Assembly: GCA_001683895.1 (NCBI GenBank)
Contig: LXQJ01000025.1
Location: 1-36,595 of the forward strand
Reading direction: 5' to 3'
Source: Luteimonas sp. ANT-B3E
GTDB taxonomy: Bacteria > Pseudomonadota > Gammaproteobacteria > Xanthomonadales > Xanthomonadaceae
Length of the DNA: 36,595 nucleotides
The notes beneath the pieces are model-generated. The model made no database searches, had not been told where the DNA came from, and saw only the letters and a program-made list of their open reading frames with translations. Shown here piece after piece: positions 1-7,988 of the stretch. How positions within the stretch are numbered: the stretch's first letter is position 1; the number at the start of each line of letters is the position of its first letter. The translations under genes and the position numbers were made by a program.

Positions 1-13
1 GTGCGCGCGAACG

Positions 14-62
14 GCGCCCCCACCCCAGCCCTCCCCCGCTGCGCGGGGGAGGGAGCAGAGCG
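14..62 (-). repeat. REP-like GC hairpin repeat, copy 1
   Basis: Contains a perfect 11-bp stem (29-39 pairing with 43-53) with a 3-nt loop, plus a flanking C-rich tail. Reverse-complemented, it matches the copy at 778-822, so the two lie in opposite orientation. It belongs to the family at 62-100, 105-151, 573-618, 665-710, 778-822, 17456-17482 and 21163-21212. Confidence 0.75.
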
Positions 63-100
63 CCTCCCCACTGTGCGGGGGAAGGCCGTGACAGGGTGGC
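62..100 (+). repeat. REP-like GC hairpin repeat, copy 2 (degenerate)
   Basis: A degenerate member of the same family: C-rich left arm, short loop, G-rich right arm, then a tail resembling the other copies. The stem is imperfect. It directly abuts copy 1 and lies just upstream of copy 3. Confidence 0.55.
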
Positions 101-104
101 CCTG

Positions 105-151
105 CCTGTCTCCTTCCCCCGCATGGCGGGGGAAGGCCGGGATGGGGGCGC
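105..151 (+). repeat. REP-like repeat copy 3: left inverted repeat of the DUF559 unit
   Basis: A perfect 11-bp stem (112-122 with 126-136, loop ATG) followed by a G-rich tail. The whole 47 nt is the reverse complement of 573-618 except for the loop (ATG here, CT on the matching strand of the other copy). The two copies therefore form a near-perfect inverted pair around the gene at 223-642. Weaker similarity (the string GGGTGGC) continues outward on both sides. Confidence 0.8.
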
Positions 152-222
152 TTTCTTCCGGCGCACGTCGCCCAGGTTCCTGATAGCGGTCGCGACCGCC
201 TGCTTGCAGCCTGTCGCCGTCG

Positions 223-642
223 ATGGGGAATTGCATGCGAAAAGGGGAGAACACCGGGTTCGGGCGGCGGCTGCGGCGCGACATGACCGACGCCGAGCGC
301 GCCCTGTGGTGGCGGTTGCGCTATCGCCAAGTGGATGGCTGCCGCTTCCGGCGCCAGCATCCGATCGGACCCTACATCGCGGATTTCGCATGCCTGGAAT
401 TGACGCTGGTGGTCGAGCTCGACGGCGGACAGCACGCGGACGCGGCTACCGATCGCGTTCGGGACGCGTGGCTGAGGAGGCACGGTTGGGATGTGATGCG
501 GTTCTGGAACCACGACGTGCTGCAACAGCCTGTGGCGGTGGCCGAAGCCGTTCTGCTCAGGCTGCGCAAACGGCGCCCCCATCCCGGCCTTCCCCCGCAG
601 GCGGGGGAAGGAGACAGGCCGCGCCGGCCACCCGCCGCGTGA
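223..642 (+). CDS. DUF559 endonuclease-domain protein
   Basis: A 139-residue protein that looks like the DUF559 family, a PD-(D/E)XK-like nuclease fold related to very-short-patch-repair (Vsr) enzymes. An N-terminal segment with RRLRRDMTDAERALWWRLR, typical of the family, is followed by the conserved core: IADFACLEL supplies an acidic residue, and VVELDGGQH supplies the E-x-D and His of the presumed metal site. The last ~25 residues (from RRPHPGLPPQAGEG) are read from the repeat at 573-618, so the native domain ends near the preceding LRLRKR. ATG at 223 is the longest start; ATG at 235 (MRKGENTG) is equally plausible. No partner gene is adjacent. Substrate and role are unknown; nuclease activity is inferred from family only. 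Confidence 0.75.
   Translation: MGNCMRKGENTGFGRRLRRDMTDAERALWWRLRYRQVDGCRFRRQHPIGPYIADFACLELTLVVELDGGQHADAATDRVRDAWLRRHGWDVMRFWNHDVLQQPVAVAEAVLLRLRKRRPHPGLPPQAGEGDRPRRPPAA
573..618 (-). repeat. REP-like repeat copy 4: right inverted repeat, inside the DUF559 reading frame
   Basis: Stem 588-598 with 601-611. It is the inverted partner of 105-151 and overlaps the 3' end of the DUF559 gene, encoding part of its C-terminal tail. Confidence 0.8.
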
Positions 643-664
643 GATCGGCGGCGCCCGGCTAGCC

Positions 665-710
665 GCTCCCTCCCCTGCACAGTGGAGGAGGGCCGGGTTG
701 GGGTTGTTGG
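665..710 (+). repeat. REP-like repeat copy 5
   Basis: An imperfect stem (about 668-692) with the family's G-rich tail following; same orientation as copies 3 and 6. Confidence 0.6.
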
Positions 711-777
711 GTCGACGCCGCCAGCCGGTCAGGCGCATGCGCCGTCCAGCGGTCGGGAGCACGACGCGCATCGCCGC

Positions 778-822
778 TTCCTTCCCTCTGTGCAGCGGGG
801 GAGGGCTGGGGTGGGGGCGCTC
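778..822 (+). repeat. REP-like repeat copy 6
   Basis: Left arm CTTCCCTC, loop, G-rich right arm, then a tail ending in GGGGGCGCTC. It is the reverse complement of much of copy 1. Confidence 0.65.
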
Positions 823-931
823 ATGGCGCTATACCTGCAGCCGCGCCGGTGCGTTCGCCATCCGACGGCAGGACAGGGCAAGCTGGCGTGCATGGCGCGG
901 GCGTCCCGCAGCCGGTCGAGGATACCCCTGC

Positions 932-2572
932 ATGGCACGCCCCCCCCTGCGCATCGCGATGGCCCAGTTCGACTTCCCGGTCGGATCGGTGGCGTTCAAC
1001 GCCGACCGCATGGTGACCATGATCGCGGAGGCGCGCGACGAGTACAGCGCCGACATCGTGCTGTTCCCGGAGCTGGCGCTGAGCGGTTACCCGCCGGAGG
1101 ACCTGCTGATGCGGCCCTCGTTTTTGGCAGACTGCGACGCGGCGATGGCGCGCATCGCGCAGACCACGCGCGGCATCGTCGCCGTGGTCGGCTGGCCGCA
1201 GTCCGCCGGCAGCGTGCTGTACAACGCCGCCAGCGTGCTGCGTGACGGCGCCATCGCGCAGACCTACCGCAAGCGCGAGCTGCCCAACTACAACGTCTTC
1301 GACGAGCGCCGCTACTTCGAGGTCGATCCCGACCGCGATGCATGCATGTTCGAAGTCAAGGGCGTGCCGGTGGGGCTGGTGATCTGCGAGGACCTCTGGT
1401 TCACCGAGCCGCTGGCCGACACCGTGGCGCTTGGCGCGGAGCTGGTGCTGGTACCCAACGCGTCGCCGTTCGAGCACGACAAGCACGCGCAGCGCGATTA
1501 CCTCATCGAGCGCCGGGTGCGCGAGACCGGAGTCGCGTTGGCCTACCTCAACGTGGTCGGCGGGCAGGACGCGCTGGTGTTCGATGGCGCATCGGTGGTC
1601 GCGGACGGCAGCGGCGAGGTCCACCCTGCGGCGGCCGCGTTCACCGAGCAGTGGCTGGTGGTCGACTACGCGCCGGATGCGCGCGCGTTCACGCCAGTGC
1701 TGTGGATCGACGAGGGTGACGAGGGTCGCGATGCGCTGGCCTGGCGCGCGGTGGTGCGAGGCACCCGCGACTACTGCTTCAAGAACGGCTTCGCGAAGGC
1801 GTGGGTGGGGCTGTCGGGCGGCATCGATTCGGCGGTGGTGCTGGCGATGGCGGTCGACGCGCTGGGCGCCGACAACGTCACCGCGGTGCGGATGCCGTCG
1901 CGCTACACCGCCGGGCTGTCGAACGACCTGGCCGCGGAGCAGTGCGCGGCGCTGGGCGTCGCCTTCCTGGACCTGCCGATCGAGAAGCCGTTCCAGGGCT
2001 TCCTGGACGCGCTGGCCGGGGCCTTCGAAGGCTGCGAGCCCGATGTCACCGAGGAGAACCTGCAGTCGCGCACGCGCGGCGCGCTGATGATGGCGCTGGC
2101 CAACAAGCGTGGCGGCCTGCTGCTGACCACCGGCAACAAGAGCGAGTACGCGGTGGGCTACGCCACCATCTACGGCGACATGTGCGGCGGCTACGCGCCG
2201 ATCAAGGACCTGTACAAGACCGAGGTGTTCGCGCTTGCGCGCTGGCGCAACACGGTGTCGGGCGCCGCCGTCATCCCGGAGGCGGTGATCGCGCGTCCGC
2301 CGTCGGCGGAGCTGCGCGACAACCAGAAGGACTCCGACTCGCTGCCGCCCTACGACGTGCTCGACGCGATCCTGTACCGGCACGTCGACCAGGAGCAGTC
2401 GCGCGCGGAGATCGCCGCCGCGGGCTTTGACGCCGACACCGTCGACCGGGTGCTGAAGCTGGTGCGGATCAGCGAGTGGAAGCGCCACCAGGCCGCACCG
2501 GGGCCGAAAGTGTCGCGGCGCGCGTTCGGGCGCGAGCGGCGCTACCCGATCACCAACGGCTACGAGGCCTGA
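932..2572 (+). CDS. nadE: Glutamine-dependent NAD+ synthetase
   Basis: Catalyses the last step of NAD+ biosynthesis: ATP-dependent amidation of deamido-NAD+, with ammonia released from glutamine by an N-terminal domain. It is a cytoplasmic two-domain enzyme of 546 residues, normal for the class. The N-terminal nitrilase/CN-hydrolase domain (~1-260) shows the Glu-Lys-Cys triad: Glu in LFPELALSGYPPEDL, Lys in the TYRKRELPN stretch and Cys in GLVICEDLWF. The C-terminal synthetase domain (~275-546) has the ATP pyrophosphatase P-loop in LSGGIDSAVVLA and the TTGNKSE segment. The reading frame stays open far upstream, but that part is repeat-derived. ATG at 932 is chosen because MARPPLRIAMAQFDFP is the normal family N-terminus and GAGGA lies 9 nt upstream. 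It converges on bamD. Confidence 0.95.
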   Translation: MARPPLRIAMAQFDFPVGSVAFNADRMVTMIAEARDEYSADIVLFPELALSGYPPEDLLMRPSFLADCDAAMARIAQTTRGIVAVVGWPQSAGSVLYNAASVLRDGAIAQTYRKRELPNYNVFDERRYFEVDPDRDACMFEVKGVPVGLVICEDLWFTEPLADTVALGAELVLVPNASPFEHDKHAQRDYLIERRVRETGVALAYLNVVGGQDALVFDGASVVADGSGEVHPAAAAFTEQWLVVDYAPDARAFTPVLWIDEGDEGRDALAWRAVVRGTRDYCFKNGFAKAWVGLSGGIDSAVVLAMAVDALGADNVTAVRMPSRYTAGLSNDLAAEQCAALGVAFLDLPIEKPFQGFLDALAGAFEGCEPDVTEENLQSRTRGALMMALANKRGGLLLTTGNKSEYAVGYATIYGDMCGGYAPIKDLYKTEVFALARWRNTVSGAAVIPEAVIARPPSAELRDNQKDSDSLPPYDVLDAILYRHVDQEQSRAEIAAAGFDADTVDRVLKLVRISEWKRHQAAPGPKVSRRAFGRERRYPITNGYEA

Positions 2573-2616
2573 TCGTCCGGCGGGTTGACGGGCAAATCCA
2601 GGAATCCCGGTTGCCA

Positions 2617-2640
2617 CGACGCCGCCCGCAGGCGGCGTCG
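2617..2640. terminator. Candidate bidirectional terminator hairpin between nadE and bamD
   Basis: A 10-bp perfect stem (2617-2626 with 2631-2640) around the loop CGCA, between the stops of two convergent genes. No T-tract follows on either strand, so termination activity is inferred from position and stem only. Confidence 0.45.
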
Positions 2641-2674
2641 GTCCCGCCAGGCGCGCGCGCGCCCGGCCATGCGG

Positions 2675-3541
2675 TCAGTCGCGCGAGGTGTCGATCGCCG
2701 AGCGCTCGCCGGCAAACGGGTTGAGCTTGCGGATGTTCCACGGGTAGTCCGGGAACTTGCCCGTCAGGTACGGGTGCGACGGGTCGTTGGCGACCAGCAC
2801 GCGGCGCGCGTCCGCGGCGAGGGTCTCGTTGCCCAGCCGCGTATAGGCCTCGGCCATCACCGCGACGGCATCGTTCTGGTACTCGCTCTGCGGGTAGGTC
2901 TCAAGCAGGTACTTCGAGCGCTCGGCCGCGGCCACGTAAGCCTCGCGGCGCATGTAGTACAGCGCCGTCTCGATCTCGTGCCGCGCGAACAGATTGCGCA
3001 GCGCGACCATGCGCTGGCGCGCATCGGCGGCGTAGCGGCTGTTGGGATAGCGCTGGGTGACGATGGTGAAGTCGTTGTAGCCCTGCAGCGGCGTCGCCAG
3101 GTCGCGGCGGCTGGCGTCCAGCGACCACACGCGCTGCAGGAACACGGTGTCGCGGTTGGAGTTGACCAGCCCGCGCAGGTAGTACATGTAGGCGATATTG
3201 CGGTGCGTCGGGTACGTGCGGATGAAGCGGTCGATGCTGGAGACGGCTTCCTCGTTGTTGCCCTGCTTGTACTGCGCATACGCGGTCTCGATCAGCGCCT
3301 GCTCGGTGTAGTCGCCGAACGGATACTGCGCGACGAGTCGGCGGTAGGTGAGCACCGCGGCGTTCCAGTTGCCGCGCTCCATCGACCGGTGGCCCTTGTC
3401 GAACAGCTCCGCGGCCGGCACCCCCTCGTCGACGTTGTCGTCGCGGAACACGCCCTTCAGGCGTGCGCAGCCCGAGGTCACGAGCATTGCCACCAGGAGC
3501 ACCAGCACGGCGCGGCGAAAGGACGGGAAACGTGGGCTCAT
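2675..3541 (-). CDS. bamD: Outer membrane protein assembly factor BamD
   Basis: Essential lipoprotein of the BAM complex, which folds beta-barrel proteins into the outer membrane. The 288-residue product has a lipoprotein signal peptide: basic [10 protein letters not shown], a hydrophobic core, then LVTSGC with Cys25 as the expected lipidated residue. The mature part is alpha-helical and tetratricopeptide-like throughout (for example [20 protein letters not shown], a typical TPR start), as expected for BamD/YfiO, and the length fits. The frame stays open upstream to 3640, but that stretch would precede the signal peptide, so ATG at 3541 is preferred. It is divergent from rluD across a short shared promoter region, the same arrangement as in Escherichia coli. 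Confidence 0.92.
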   Translation of the reverse strand: MSPRFPSFRRAVLVLLVAMLVTSGCARLKGVFRDDNVDEGVPAAELFDKGHRSMERGNWNAAVLTYRRLVAQYPFGDYTEQALIETAYAQYKQGNNEEAVSSIDRFIRTYPTHRNIAYMYYLRGLVNSNRDTVFLQRVWSLDASRRDLATPLQGYNDFTIVTQRYPNSRYAADARQRMVALRNLFARHEIETALYYMRREAYVAAAERSKYLLETYPQSEYQNDAVAVMAEAYTRLGNETLAADARRVLVANDPSHPYLTGKFPDYPWNIRKLNPFAGERSAIDTSRD

Positions 3542-3575
3542 GGGCGGCAGCTGGGCGTAGAAGGCACGAACGGCG

Positions 3576-3582
3576 GATAATA
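3576..3582. promoter_or_regulatory. Candidate overlapping -10 elements for bamD and rluD
   Basis: In the 80-bp divergent gap, the bases GATAATA give GATAAT on the plus strand (toward rluD) and TATTAT on the minus strand (toward bamD). These are close matches to TATAAT, 35-46 nt from the two starts. No convincing -35 box was identified. Confidence 0.3.
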
Positions 3583-3621
3583 CCAGCCCATGCCGGCCGC
3601 CCGCGGCCGGCGCCTGAACCG

Positions 3622-4692
3622 ATGCCCATGCCGCAGACACCGCAGGACCCGGTCGACCAGGCCGCCATCGACGATGCCGGCGAGGCCGTCGACGACACCG
3701 CGCCCGCGATCGACGCCAGGCCGGTCGACCACCGCCGCCTGCAGGTGCCGGAGTCCCTGTCGGGCGGCCGCTTCGACGCGGTGCTGGCTGAGATGCTGCC
3801 GGAGTTCTCGCGCTCGCGGCTGTCAGCGTGGATCAAGTCAGGCGATGCGCTGCTCGATGGCGCGCAGGTGCGCCCGCGCGACCCGGTGCGCGGCGGCGAG
3901 ACGGTGACGGTGGCGGTGGCGCGCGAGATCGAGACCCGAGCCGAGCCCGAGGACATCCCGCTGTCGGTGCTGTACGAGGACGCCGAGGTGCTGGTGGTCG
4001 ACAAGCCCGCCGGGCTGGTGGTCCATCCAGGCGCCGGCAACCACAGCGGCACCCTGGTCAACGCGCTGCTGTTCCGCGACCCCACGCTGGCGCTGCTGCC
4101 GCGCGCGGGCATCGTCCACCGGCTGGACAAGGACACCTCCGGCGCCATGGTGGTTGCGCGCACGCTGCAGGCGCACACCTCGCTGGTGGCGCAGCTGTCG
4201 GCGCGCGACGTCCACCGGCAGTACCTGGCGGTCGTGGTCGGCGCGCTGGTGTCGGGCGGCACCGCCAACGCGCCGATCGACCGCCACCCGCGCGACCGCC
4301 TGAAGATGGGCGTGCGCGACGACGGCCGCGAGGCGGTGACCCACTACCGCCTGCGCGAGCGCTTCCGCGCGCACACCGCGCTGGAGTGCCGGCTGGAGAC
4401 GGGGCGCACGCACCAGATCCGCGTGCACATGGCGCACCTGCGCCACGCGATCCTCGGCGACCCGCTGTACGGGGGGCCGCTGAAGCTGCCCAAGGCCGCG
4501 TCGGAGGAGCTCGTCGCGACGCTGCGCGGATTCCGGCGCCAGGCGCTGCACGCGGAGACGCTGGAGTTCGCGCACCCAACGACGGGTGAGCCGGTGCGCT
4601 GCTCCGCACCGGTGCCGGCCGACATGCTGGCGCTGATGGCGGCGCTGCGCGCGGACGGGGCGCTGCACGCACAGGCGACGCGCCGGCGGTGA
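3622..4692 (+). CDS. rluD: 23S rRNA pseudouridine synthase RluD
   Basis: Converts uridines in helix 69 of 23S rRNA (1911/1915/1917 in E. coli numbering) to pseudouridine. The 356-residue product has an acidic N-terminal extension (~1-35), an S4 RNA-binding domain (~40-100, containing [18 protein letters not shown]) and the RluA-type catalytic domain with [14 protein letters not shown], in which Asp169 is the expected catalytic residue. [12 protein letters not shown] is the usual downstream motif. ATG at 3622 starts [11 protein letters not shown] at 3628 is an alternative, and the open frame further upstream runs antisense to bamD. The stop overlaps the GTG start of pgeF by four bases, implying translational coupling. 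RluD rather than RluC/RluA is supported by the bamD/pgeF context. Confidence 0.9.
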   Translation: MPMPQTPQDPVDQAAIDDAGEAVDDTAPAIDARPVDHRRLQVPESLSGGRFDAVLAEMLPEFSRSRLSAWIKSGDALLDGAQVRPRDPVRGGETVTVAVAREIETRAEPEDIPLSVLYEDAEVLVVDKPAGLVVHPGAGNHSGTLVNALLFRDPTLALLPRAGIVHRLDKDTSGAMVVARTLQAHTSLVAQLSARDVHRQYLAVVVGALVSGGTANAPIDRHPRDRLKMGVRDDGREAVTHYRLRERFRAHTALECRLETGRTHQIRVHMAHLRHAILGDPLYGGPLKLPKAASEELVATLRGFRRQALHAETLEFAHPTTGEPVRCSAPVPADMLALMAALRADGALHAQATRRR

Positions 4693-5471
4693 GTGGTCGC
4701 GTCGTCGCCGACTGGCCGGCGCCGCCCGGGGTGGTGGCGTTCACCACCTGCCGCGATGCCCCGGGTGGATCATCGCCCCCGTTCGACCGCTGCAACCTGG
4801 GCAACGTGGGTGGGCGCGGCGATGACCCGCACGTGGTCGCGCAGAATCGGACGGGTCTGGTCGACGCCTTCGGCCTGCCGTCACCGCCGCACTGGCTGCG
4901 CCAGGTGCACGGCACCGCGGTGGTGCGTGTGGACGCTCCCGTTGACGTTGACGTTGACGTTGACGTTGACGCCACGCCAGCGGACGCCGACGCCGCGGTC
5001 ACCGCCACGCCGGGCGTGGTGCTGGCGGTGCTGCACGCGGACTGCCTGCCGGTGGTGCTGGCCGCGCGCGATGGCGGCGAAGTTGCGGTGGCGCACGCGG
5101 GCTGGCGCGGGCTGGCGGCCGGCGTGCTCGAAACCACGGTCGCCGCGATGGCGACGCCCGGCGACGCGCTGGTGGCGTGGCTGGGGCCTGCGGCGGGCCC
5201 CGATCGCTACGAAGTCGGCGACGAGGTGCGCGATGCATTCACCGCGTGTGACGCAGGCGCGGTGTCGGCCTTCATTGCGACCCGCCCCGGCCACTGGCGC
5301 GTTGACCTCTACGCCCTGGCACGCAGGCGGCTTGCCGCGTCGGGCGTGGAATCGGTACACGGAGGCGACCTTTGCACGCTGGCGGATCCACGACGCTTCT
5401 ACTCCCACCGTCGCGATGCACGCACGGGGCGCATGGCGACCTTGGCCTGGCTTGGAGCATCGCGCGACTGA
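4689..5471 (+). CDS. pgeF: Peptidoglycan editing factor PgeF (YfiH, laccase-domain protein)
   Basis: Member of the Cu/Zn 'polyphenol oxidase' (DUF152/YfiH) family. E. coli YfiH/PgeF removes wrongly incorporated serine from UDP-MurNAc precursors; other members act as purine nucleosidases or phosphorylases. The 260-residue product has the family's metal-site motifs: [10 protein letters not shown] (His116 and Cys119), [13 protein letters not shown] (second His) and, near the C-terminus, [18 protein letters not shown] at 4689 overlaps the rluD stop (GTGA) and gives the correct N-terminus. A loop at residues 85-94 is five consecutive Val-Asp pairs encoded by an exact hexanucleotide repeat, absent from the usual family sequence as far as I recall. 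In E. coli clpB follows directly; here about 5 kb intervenes. Confidence 0.88.
   Translation: MSGRVVADWPAPPGVVAFTTCRDAPGGSSPPFDRCNLGNVGGRGDDPHVVAQNRTGLVDAFGLPSPPHWLRQVHGTAVVRVDAPVDVDVDVDVDATPADADAAVTATPGVVLAVLHADCLPVVLAARDGGEVAVAHAGWRGLAAGVLETTVAAMATPGDALVAWLGPAAGPDRYEVGDEVRDAFTACDAGAVSAFIATRPGHWRVDLYALARRRLAASGVESVHGGDLCTLADPRRFYSHRRDARTGRMATLAWLGASRD
4941..4970 (+). repeat. Hexanucleotide microsatellite (GTTGAC)5 inside pgeF
   Basis: Five exact tandem GTTGAC units encoding (Val-Asp)5. All five use GTT for valine although nearby valine codons are almost all GTG or GTC. This suggests recent expansion of one unit. Unit gain or loss keeps the frame. Confidence 0.95.
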
Positions 5472-5601
5472 CCCGGGACGCGGTGGCGCTTGCTGCGCTG
5501 CCGGCCAGGGTGCCTGGAAGCCGACGCCGCAATGCCGGGGTGTCGCGCGGCGGTGGAACGCACGGGTCGTTCGTCCTGTTTGCCGGTCCGTGGAGCCCAA
5601 T

Positions 5602-5736
5602 GCCCGGGCTCCGGGCTATCTCGCCGTGGTCCGGGGGTATCGCTACCGGCCCGGTTGGGCATCCCTGCCCAACTCGCCGGCGGGCACATCCATGTGCCCT
5701 TTACGCGACACCCCCGCACCCCGGCGCGGCGCGGTG
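5602..5736 (+). repeat. Multi-hairpin intergenic repeat, copy A
   Basis: About 135 bp, closely similar to 32532-32667 and in the same orientation. It contains successive hairpins: a GCCCG/CGGGC stem, a GGTA/TACC stem, a perfect 8-bp stem with loop TCCC (5654-5673) and a perfect 7-bp stem with loop TCCA (5682-5699), then a conserved tail ending GCGGCGCGGTG. The 8-bp stem differs from copy B by changes on both arms that keep pairing. Confidence 0.85.
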
Positions 5737-5825
5737 GGTGCATGGTTTGCACTTCTGTCTGGCAAGTGAGTCGACTCGACCGGTGAGGACGCGAGACCTG
5801 CTCGACTCACCGAAGCCGCACCACT

Positions 5826-5858
5826 CGTCGAGGAGGCGGGTGATGGGGTGCTGCGGAG
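5826..5858 (+). repeat. Degenerate copy of the ruvB-upstream repeat
   Basis: A G-rich stretch ending GGGGTGCTGC that aligns loosely with the reverse complement of 32771-32827. Divergent; placed by eye. Confidence 0.35.
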
Positions 5859-5859
5859 A

Positions 5860-5974
5860 GTGGGCCATGGATGGCCCACGGCCGCGACTGGGGCCATGGA
5901 TGGCCCGACGGAGCGGCGGAGCGGCACCCCGTCACGGCCTTTCCCACGAACCTCGCCCAAGCCACGTTGGCTTG
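5860..5974. repeat. Three short perfect hairpins upstream of gloA
   Basis: Positions 5860-5879 form an 8-bp stem with loop TGGA, 5891-5906 a 6-bp stem with loop TGGA, and 5958-5974 a 7-bp stem with loop CGT. The TGGA loops are the reverse complement of the TCCA loops in the multi-hairpin repeats, so the first two may belong to the same family on the other strand. Confidence 0.6.
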
Positions 5975-6064
5975 ATGTGGCGCGGAAACGGTGGCGCGCC
6001 GCGGTGCCACGCGTCCGTCATCGTCGGGCACCGATACTCGCCGGCCCGCCACGAGGAGCAGACC

Positions 6065-6601
6065 ATGTCCCCACGCCTGCACGCTGAATTCGCCGACGTT
6101 CCCGGCGTGGCCCCGCTGCGTGATGCCGCGACCCGGGGCTTCGTGTTCAACCACACCATGCTGAGAGTGAAGGATGCAGAGGCTTCGCTCGACTTCTACA
6201 CGCGCGCGCTGGGCTTCACCCTGGTGCGCAAGGCCGATTTTGCCGATGCCGGCTTCTCGCTGTTCTTCCTGGTGCTGGTCGACGACACGGACGTGGTGCC
6301 TGACGACGCGGCCGAGCGCAAGGCGTGGCTGGCGCGGCAGGCTGGCGTGCTGGAGCTCACCCACAACCACGGCACCGAGACGGACGACGGCGCTGTCTAC
6401 CACGACGGCAACAGCGACCCGCGCGGCTTCGGCCACCTGTGCGTCAGCGTCCCCGATGTGCGCGCCGCGTGCATCCGCCTCGCGGCGATGGGCGTCATTT
6501 TCCAGAAGACCCTGGAGCAGGGATCGATGCGCTCGATCGCCTTCGTCAAGGATCCCGACGGCTATTGGATCGAACTCATCCAGCCCACGCCGCTCCACTG
6601 A
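6065..6601 (+). CDS. gloA: Lactoylglutathione lyase (glyoxalase I)
   Basis: Isomerises the hemithioacetal of methylglyoxal and glutathione to S-lactoylglutathione, a cytoplasmic detoxification step. The 178-residue product is a two-module vicinal-oxygen-chelate fold. The four expected metal ligands are visible: His in FNHTMLRVKD, Glu in VLELTHNHGTE, His in GFGHLCVSVPD and Glu in YWIELIQP. SLDFYTRALGF and FVKDPDGYWIE are standard family signatures. ATG at 6065 is chosen because GAGGAG lies 6 nt upstream and the N-terminus (MSPRLHAEF) precedes the first beta-strand by the usual distance. The extended length around residues 75-100 fits the longer GloA type. It converges on otsA with 1 nt between the stops. 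Confidence 0.92.
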   Translation: MSPRLHAEFADVPGVAPLRDAATRGFVFNHTMLRVKDAEASLDFYTRALGFTLVRKADFADAGFSLFFLVLVDDTDVVPDDAAERKAWLARQAGVLELTHNHGTETDDGAVYHDGNSDPRGFGHLCVSVPDVRAACIRLAAMGVIFQKTLEQGSMRSIAFVKDPDGYWIELIQPTPLH

Positions 6602-6602
6602 C

Positions 6603-7988
6603 TCAGCCCGCCTGCGCCGGCGTCGGGGCGTCCAGCACCTCCAGGAAATCCCGGCGCCACGCGTGGATGTCGTAGCCCTCGATGCGGTCCATCAGCGCGC
6701 GCCAGCGCTCGCGGCGCTCGGCCATCGGCATCGCCGCGGCGGTCGCGATTGCGTCTGCCACGCCGTCGAGGTCGTAGGGGTTGACCTGCAGCGCTTCGAC
6801 GAGCTCCGCCGCCGCCCCCGCGAAACGCGACAGCACCAGGACGCCGGGATTGTCCGGATCCTGCGCGGCGACGAACTCCTTCGCCACCAGGTTCATGCCG
6901 TCGCGCAGCGGCGTCACCAGCGCCATGTCGGCAAGACGGTAGAACCCGGTGAGCACGTCATGCGGGAAATTGCGGTTGACGTAGCGCACGGGCGTCCAGT
7001 CGGGCACCGAGTGACGGCTGTTGATGCGGCCCGACAGGCCCTCGAGCTCGCGACGCAGCGCCTGGTACTCCGGCACGTCGCTGCGCGAAGGCGGCGCGAT
7101 CTGCAGGAAGGTCAGCAGGCCGCCCTGGTCCGGATGACGCTCGAGGTGGCGTTCGAATGCGCGCATGCGATCCGGCAGGCCCTTGGAGTAGTCCAGCCGA
7201 TCGACGCCAATGACCAGCGACCGACCAGGCAGGCTGTCGCGCAGCCGGCGCACCGCACTGCGCTTCATTGCCGCCGGTGCCTGCGCGGCGATGGCGGCGG
7301 TGTCGATGCCGATCGGGAACGCACCGGCACGGAACCGCCCGCCCTCGGCGGTCTCCATCAGACCGCTCTCGATGACGCGCCCGCCGCCGAACAGCCGCAC
7401 GTAGTCCTGGAAGCGCTCGAGGTCGCGCTGGGTCTGGAACCCGACGAGGTCGTACGCCGACAGCGCCGCGAACAGCTCGTGGTGCGCCGGCAGAGCCGCC
7501 AGCAGGTCCGATGACGGCATCGGCACGTGCAGGAAGAACCCGATGCGGTTGCCGACGCCGCGCTCGCGCAGCCTCTGTGCCAGCGGGATCAGGTGGTAAT
7601 CGTGCACCCAGACGATGTCGTCTTCCGCGAGCAGCGCGGCCAGCCGGTCGGCGAACAGCGCGTTGACGCGGCGGTAGCCGTCGTAGGTTTCCCGCGTGTA
7701 GTCGACAAGGTCCATCCGGAAATGCAGCAGCGGCCACAGCGTGCGGTTGGCGAAACCGTTGTAGTAGGCGTCGAAATCCCCGTACGACAGGTCGATGGTG
7801 GCGTAGCGGATGTCGCCGTCCTGCAGCTCGTGCAGCGTGCCCGACGGCTCCCGTACGCGTTTGCCACTCCAGCCGAACCACATCCCGCCGTGCTCGCCCA
7901 GCGCGGCGCGCAGTGCGACCGCCAGGCCGCCGGCGCGCGCCTCATGCGGCATCGCGACGCGGTTGGACACGACGACCAGACGGCTCAC
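6603..7988 (-). CDS. otsA: Trehalose-6-phosphate synthase (GT20)
   Basis: Transfers glucose from a nucleotide sugar (normally UDP-glucose) to glucose-6-phosphate, the first step of OtsAB trehalose synthesis. The 461-residue product has the GT20 hallmarks: N-terminal [23 protein letters not shown] (~128-133), [14 protein letters not shown] (~261-274) and [14 protein letters not shown] (~359-372), which holds the donor-site residues. GTG at 7988 is preferred: it overlaps the stop of the upstream GH15 gene as GTGA and starts [14 protein letters not shown] at 8003 would add five residues. It is the last gene of the minus-strand operon otsB-GH15-otsA and is probably translated by coupling, since no separate Shine-Dalgarno sequence stands out. 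Confidence 0.93.
   Translation of the reverse strand: MSRLVVVSNRVAMPHEARAGGLAVALRAALGEHGGMWFGWSGKRVREPSGTLHELQDGDIRYATIDLSYGDFDAYYNGFANRTLWPLLHFRMDLVDYTRETYDGYRRVNALFADRLAALLAEDDIVWVHDYHLIPLAQRLRERGVGNRIGFFLHVPMPSSDLLAALPAHHELFAALSAYDLVGFQTQRDLERFQDYVRLFGGGRVIESGLMETAEGGRFRAGAFPIGIDTAAIAAQAPAAMKRSAVRRLRDSLPGRSLVIGVDRLDYSKGLPDRMRAFERHLERHPDQGGLLTFLQIAPPSRSDVPEYQALRRELEGLSGRINSRHSVPDWTPVRYVNRNFPHDVLTGFYRLADMALVTPLRDGMNLVAKEFVAAQDPDNPGVLVLSRFAGAAAELVEALQVNPYDLDGVADAIATAAAMPMAERRERWRALMDRIEGYDIHAWRRDFLEVLDAPTPAQAG

Larger units (their letters stand above)
643..931. other. Gene-free stretch upstream of nadE, with two repeat copies
   Basis: Between the DUF559 gene and nadE I see two further REP-like copies and no convincing gene. 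Open frames here run through the hairpins and lack family signal. The last ~30 bases carry the nadE ribosome-binding region (GAGGA at 918-922). Confidence 0.6.
5472..6064. other. Gene-free repeat cluster between pgeF and gloA
   Basis: About 590 bp without a recognisable gene. It holds a 135-bp multi-hairpin repeat (5602-5736), a degenerate copy of the repeat found upstream of ruvB (about 5826-5858) and three short hairpins (5860-5879, 5891-5906, 5958-5974). Open frames across it are shadows of the repeats. The last bases contain the gloA ribosome-binding site GAGGAG (6053-6058). Confidence 0.65.

Noticed and set aside
1-183. Short open frame at the left edge
   Set aside because: Runs entirely through hairpin repeats; no protein signal.
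1-830. CRISPR array
   Set aside because: The repeats alternate in orientation, are irregularly spaced and are self-complementary REP-like elements; there are no regular spacers or cas genes.
698-931. Upstream extension of the nadE reading frame (78 codons)
   Set aside because: It is read from repeat copies and precedes the normal family N-terminus; ATG 932 has a ribosome-binding site.
821-2617. 598-codon minus-strand open frame opposite nadE
   Set aside because: Arg/His/Val-rich shadow of a strongly recognised plus-strand gene; long antisense frames are expected at this GC content.
4941-4970. Short tandem array as CRISPR or binding-site array
   Set aside because: Continuous hexamers inside a coding frame with no spacers.
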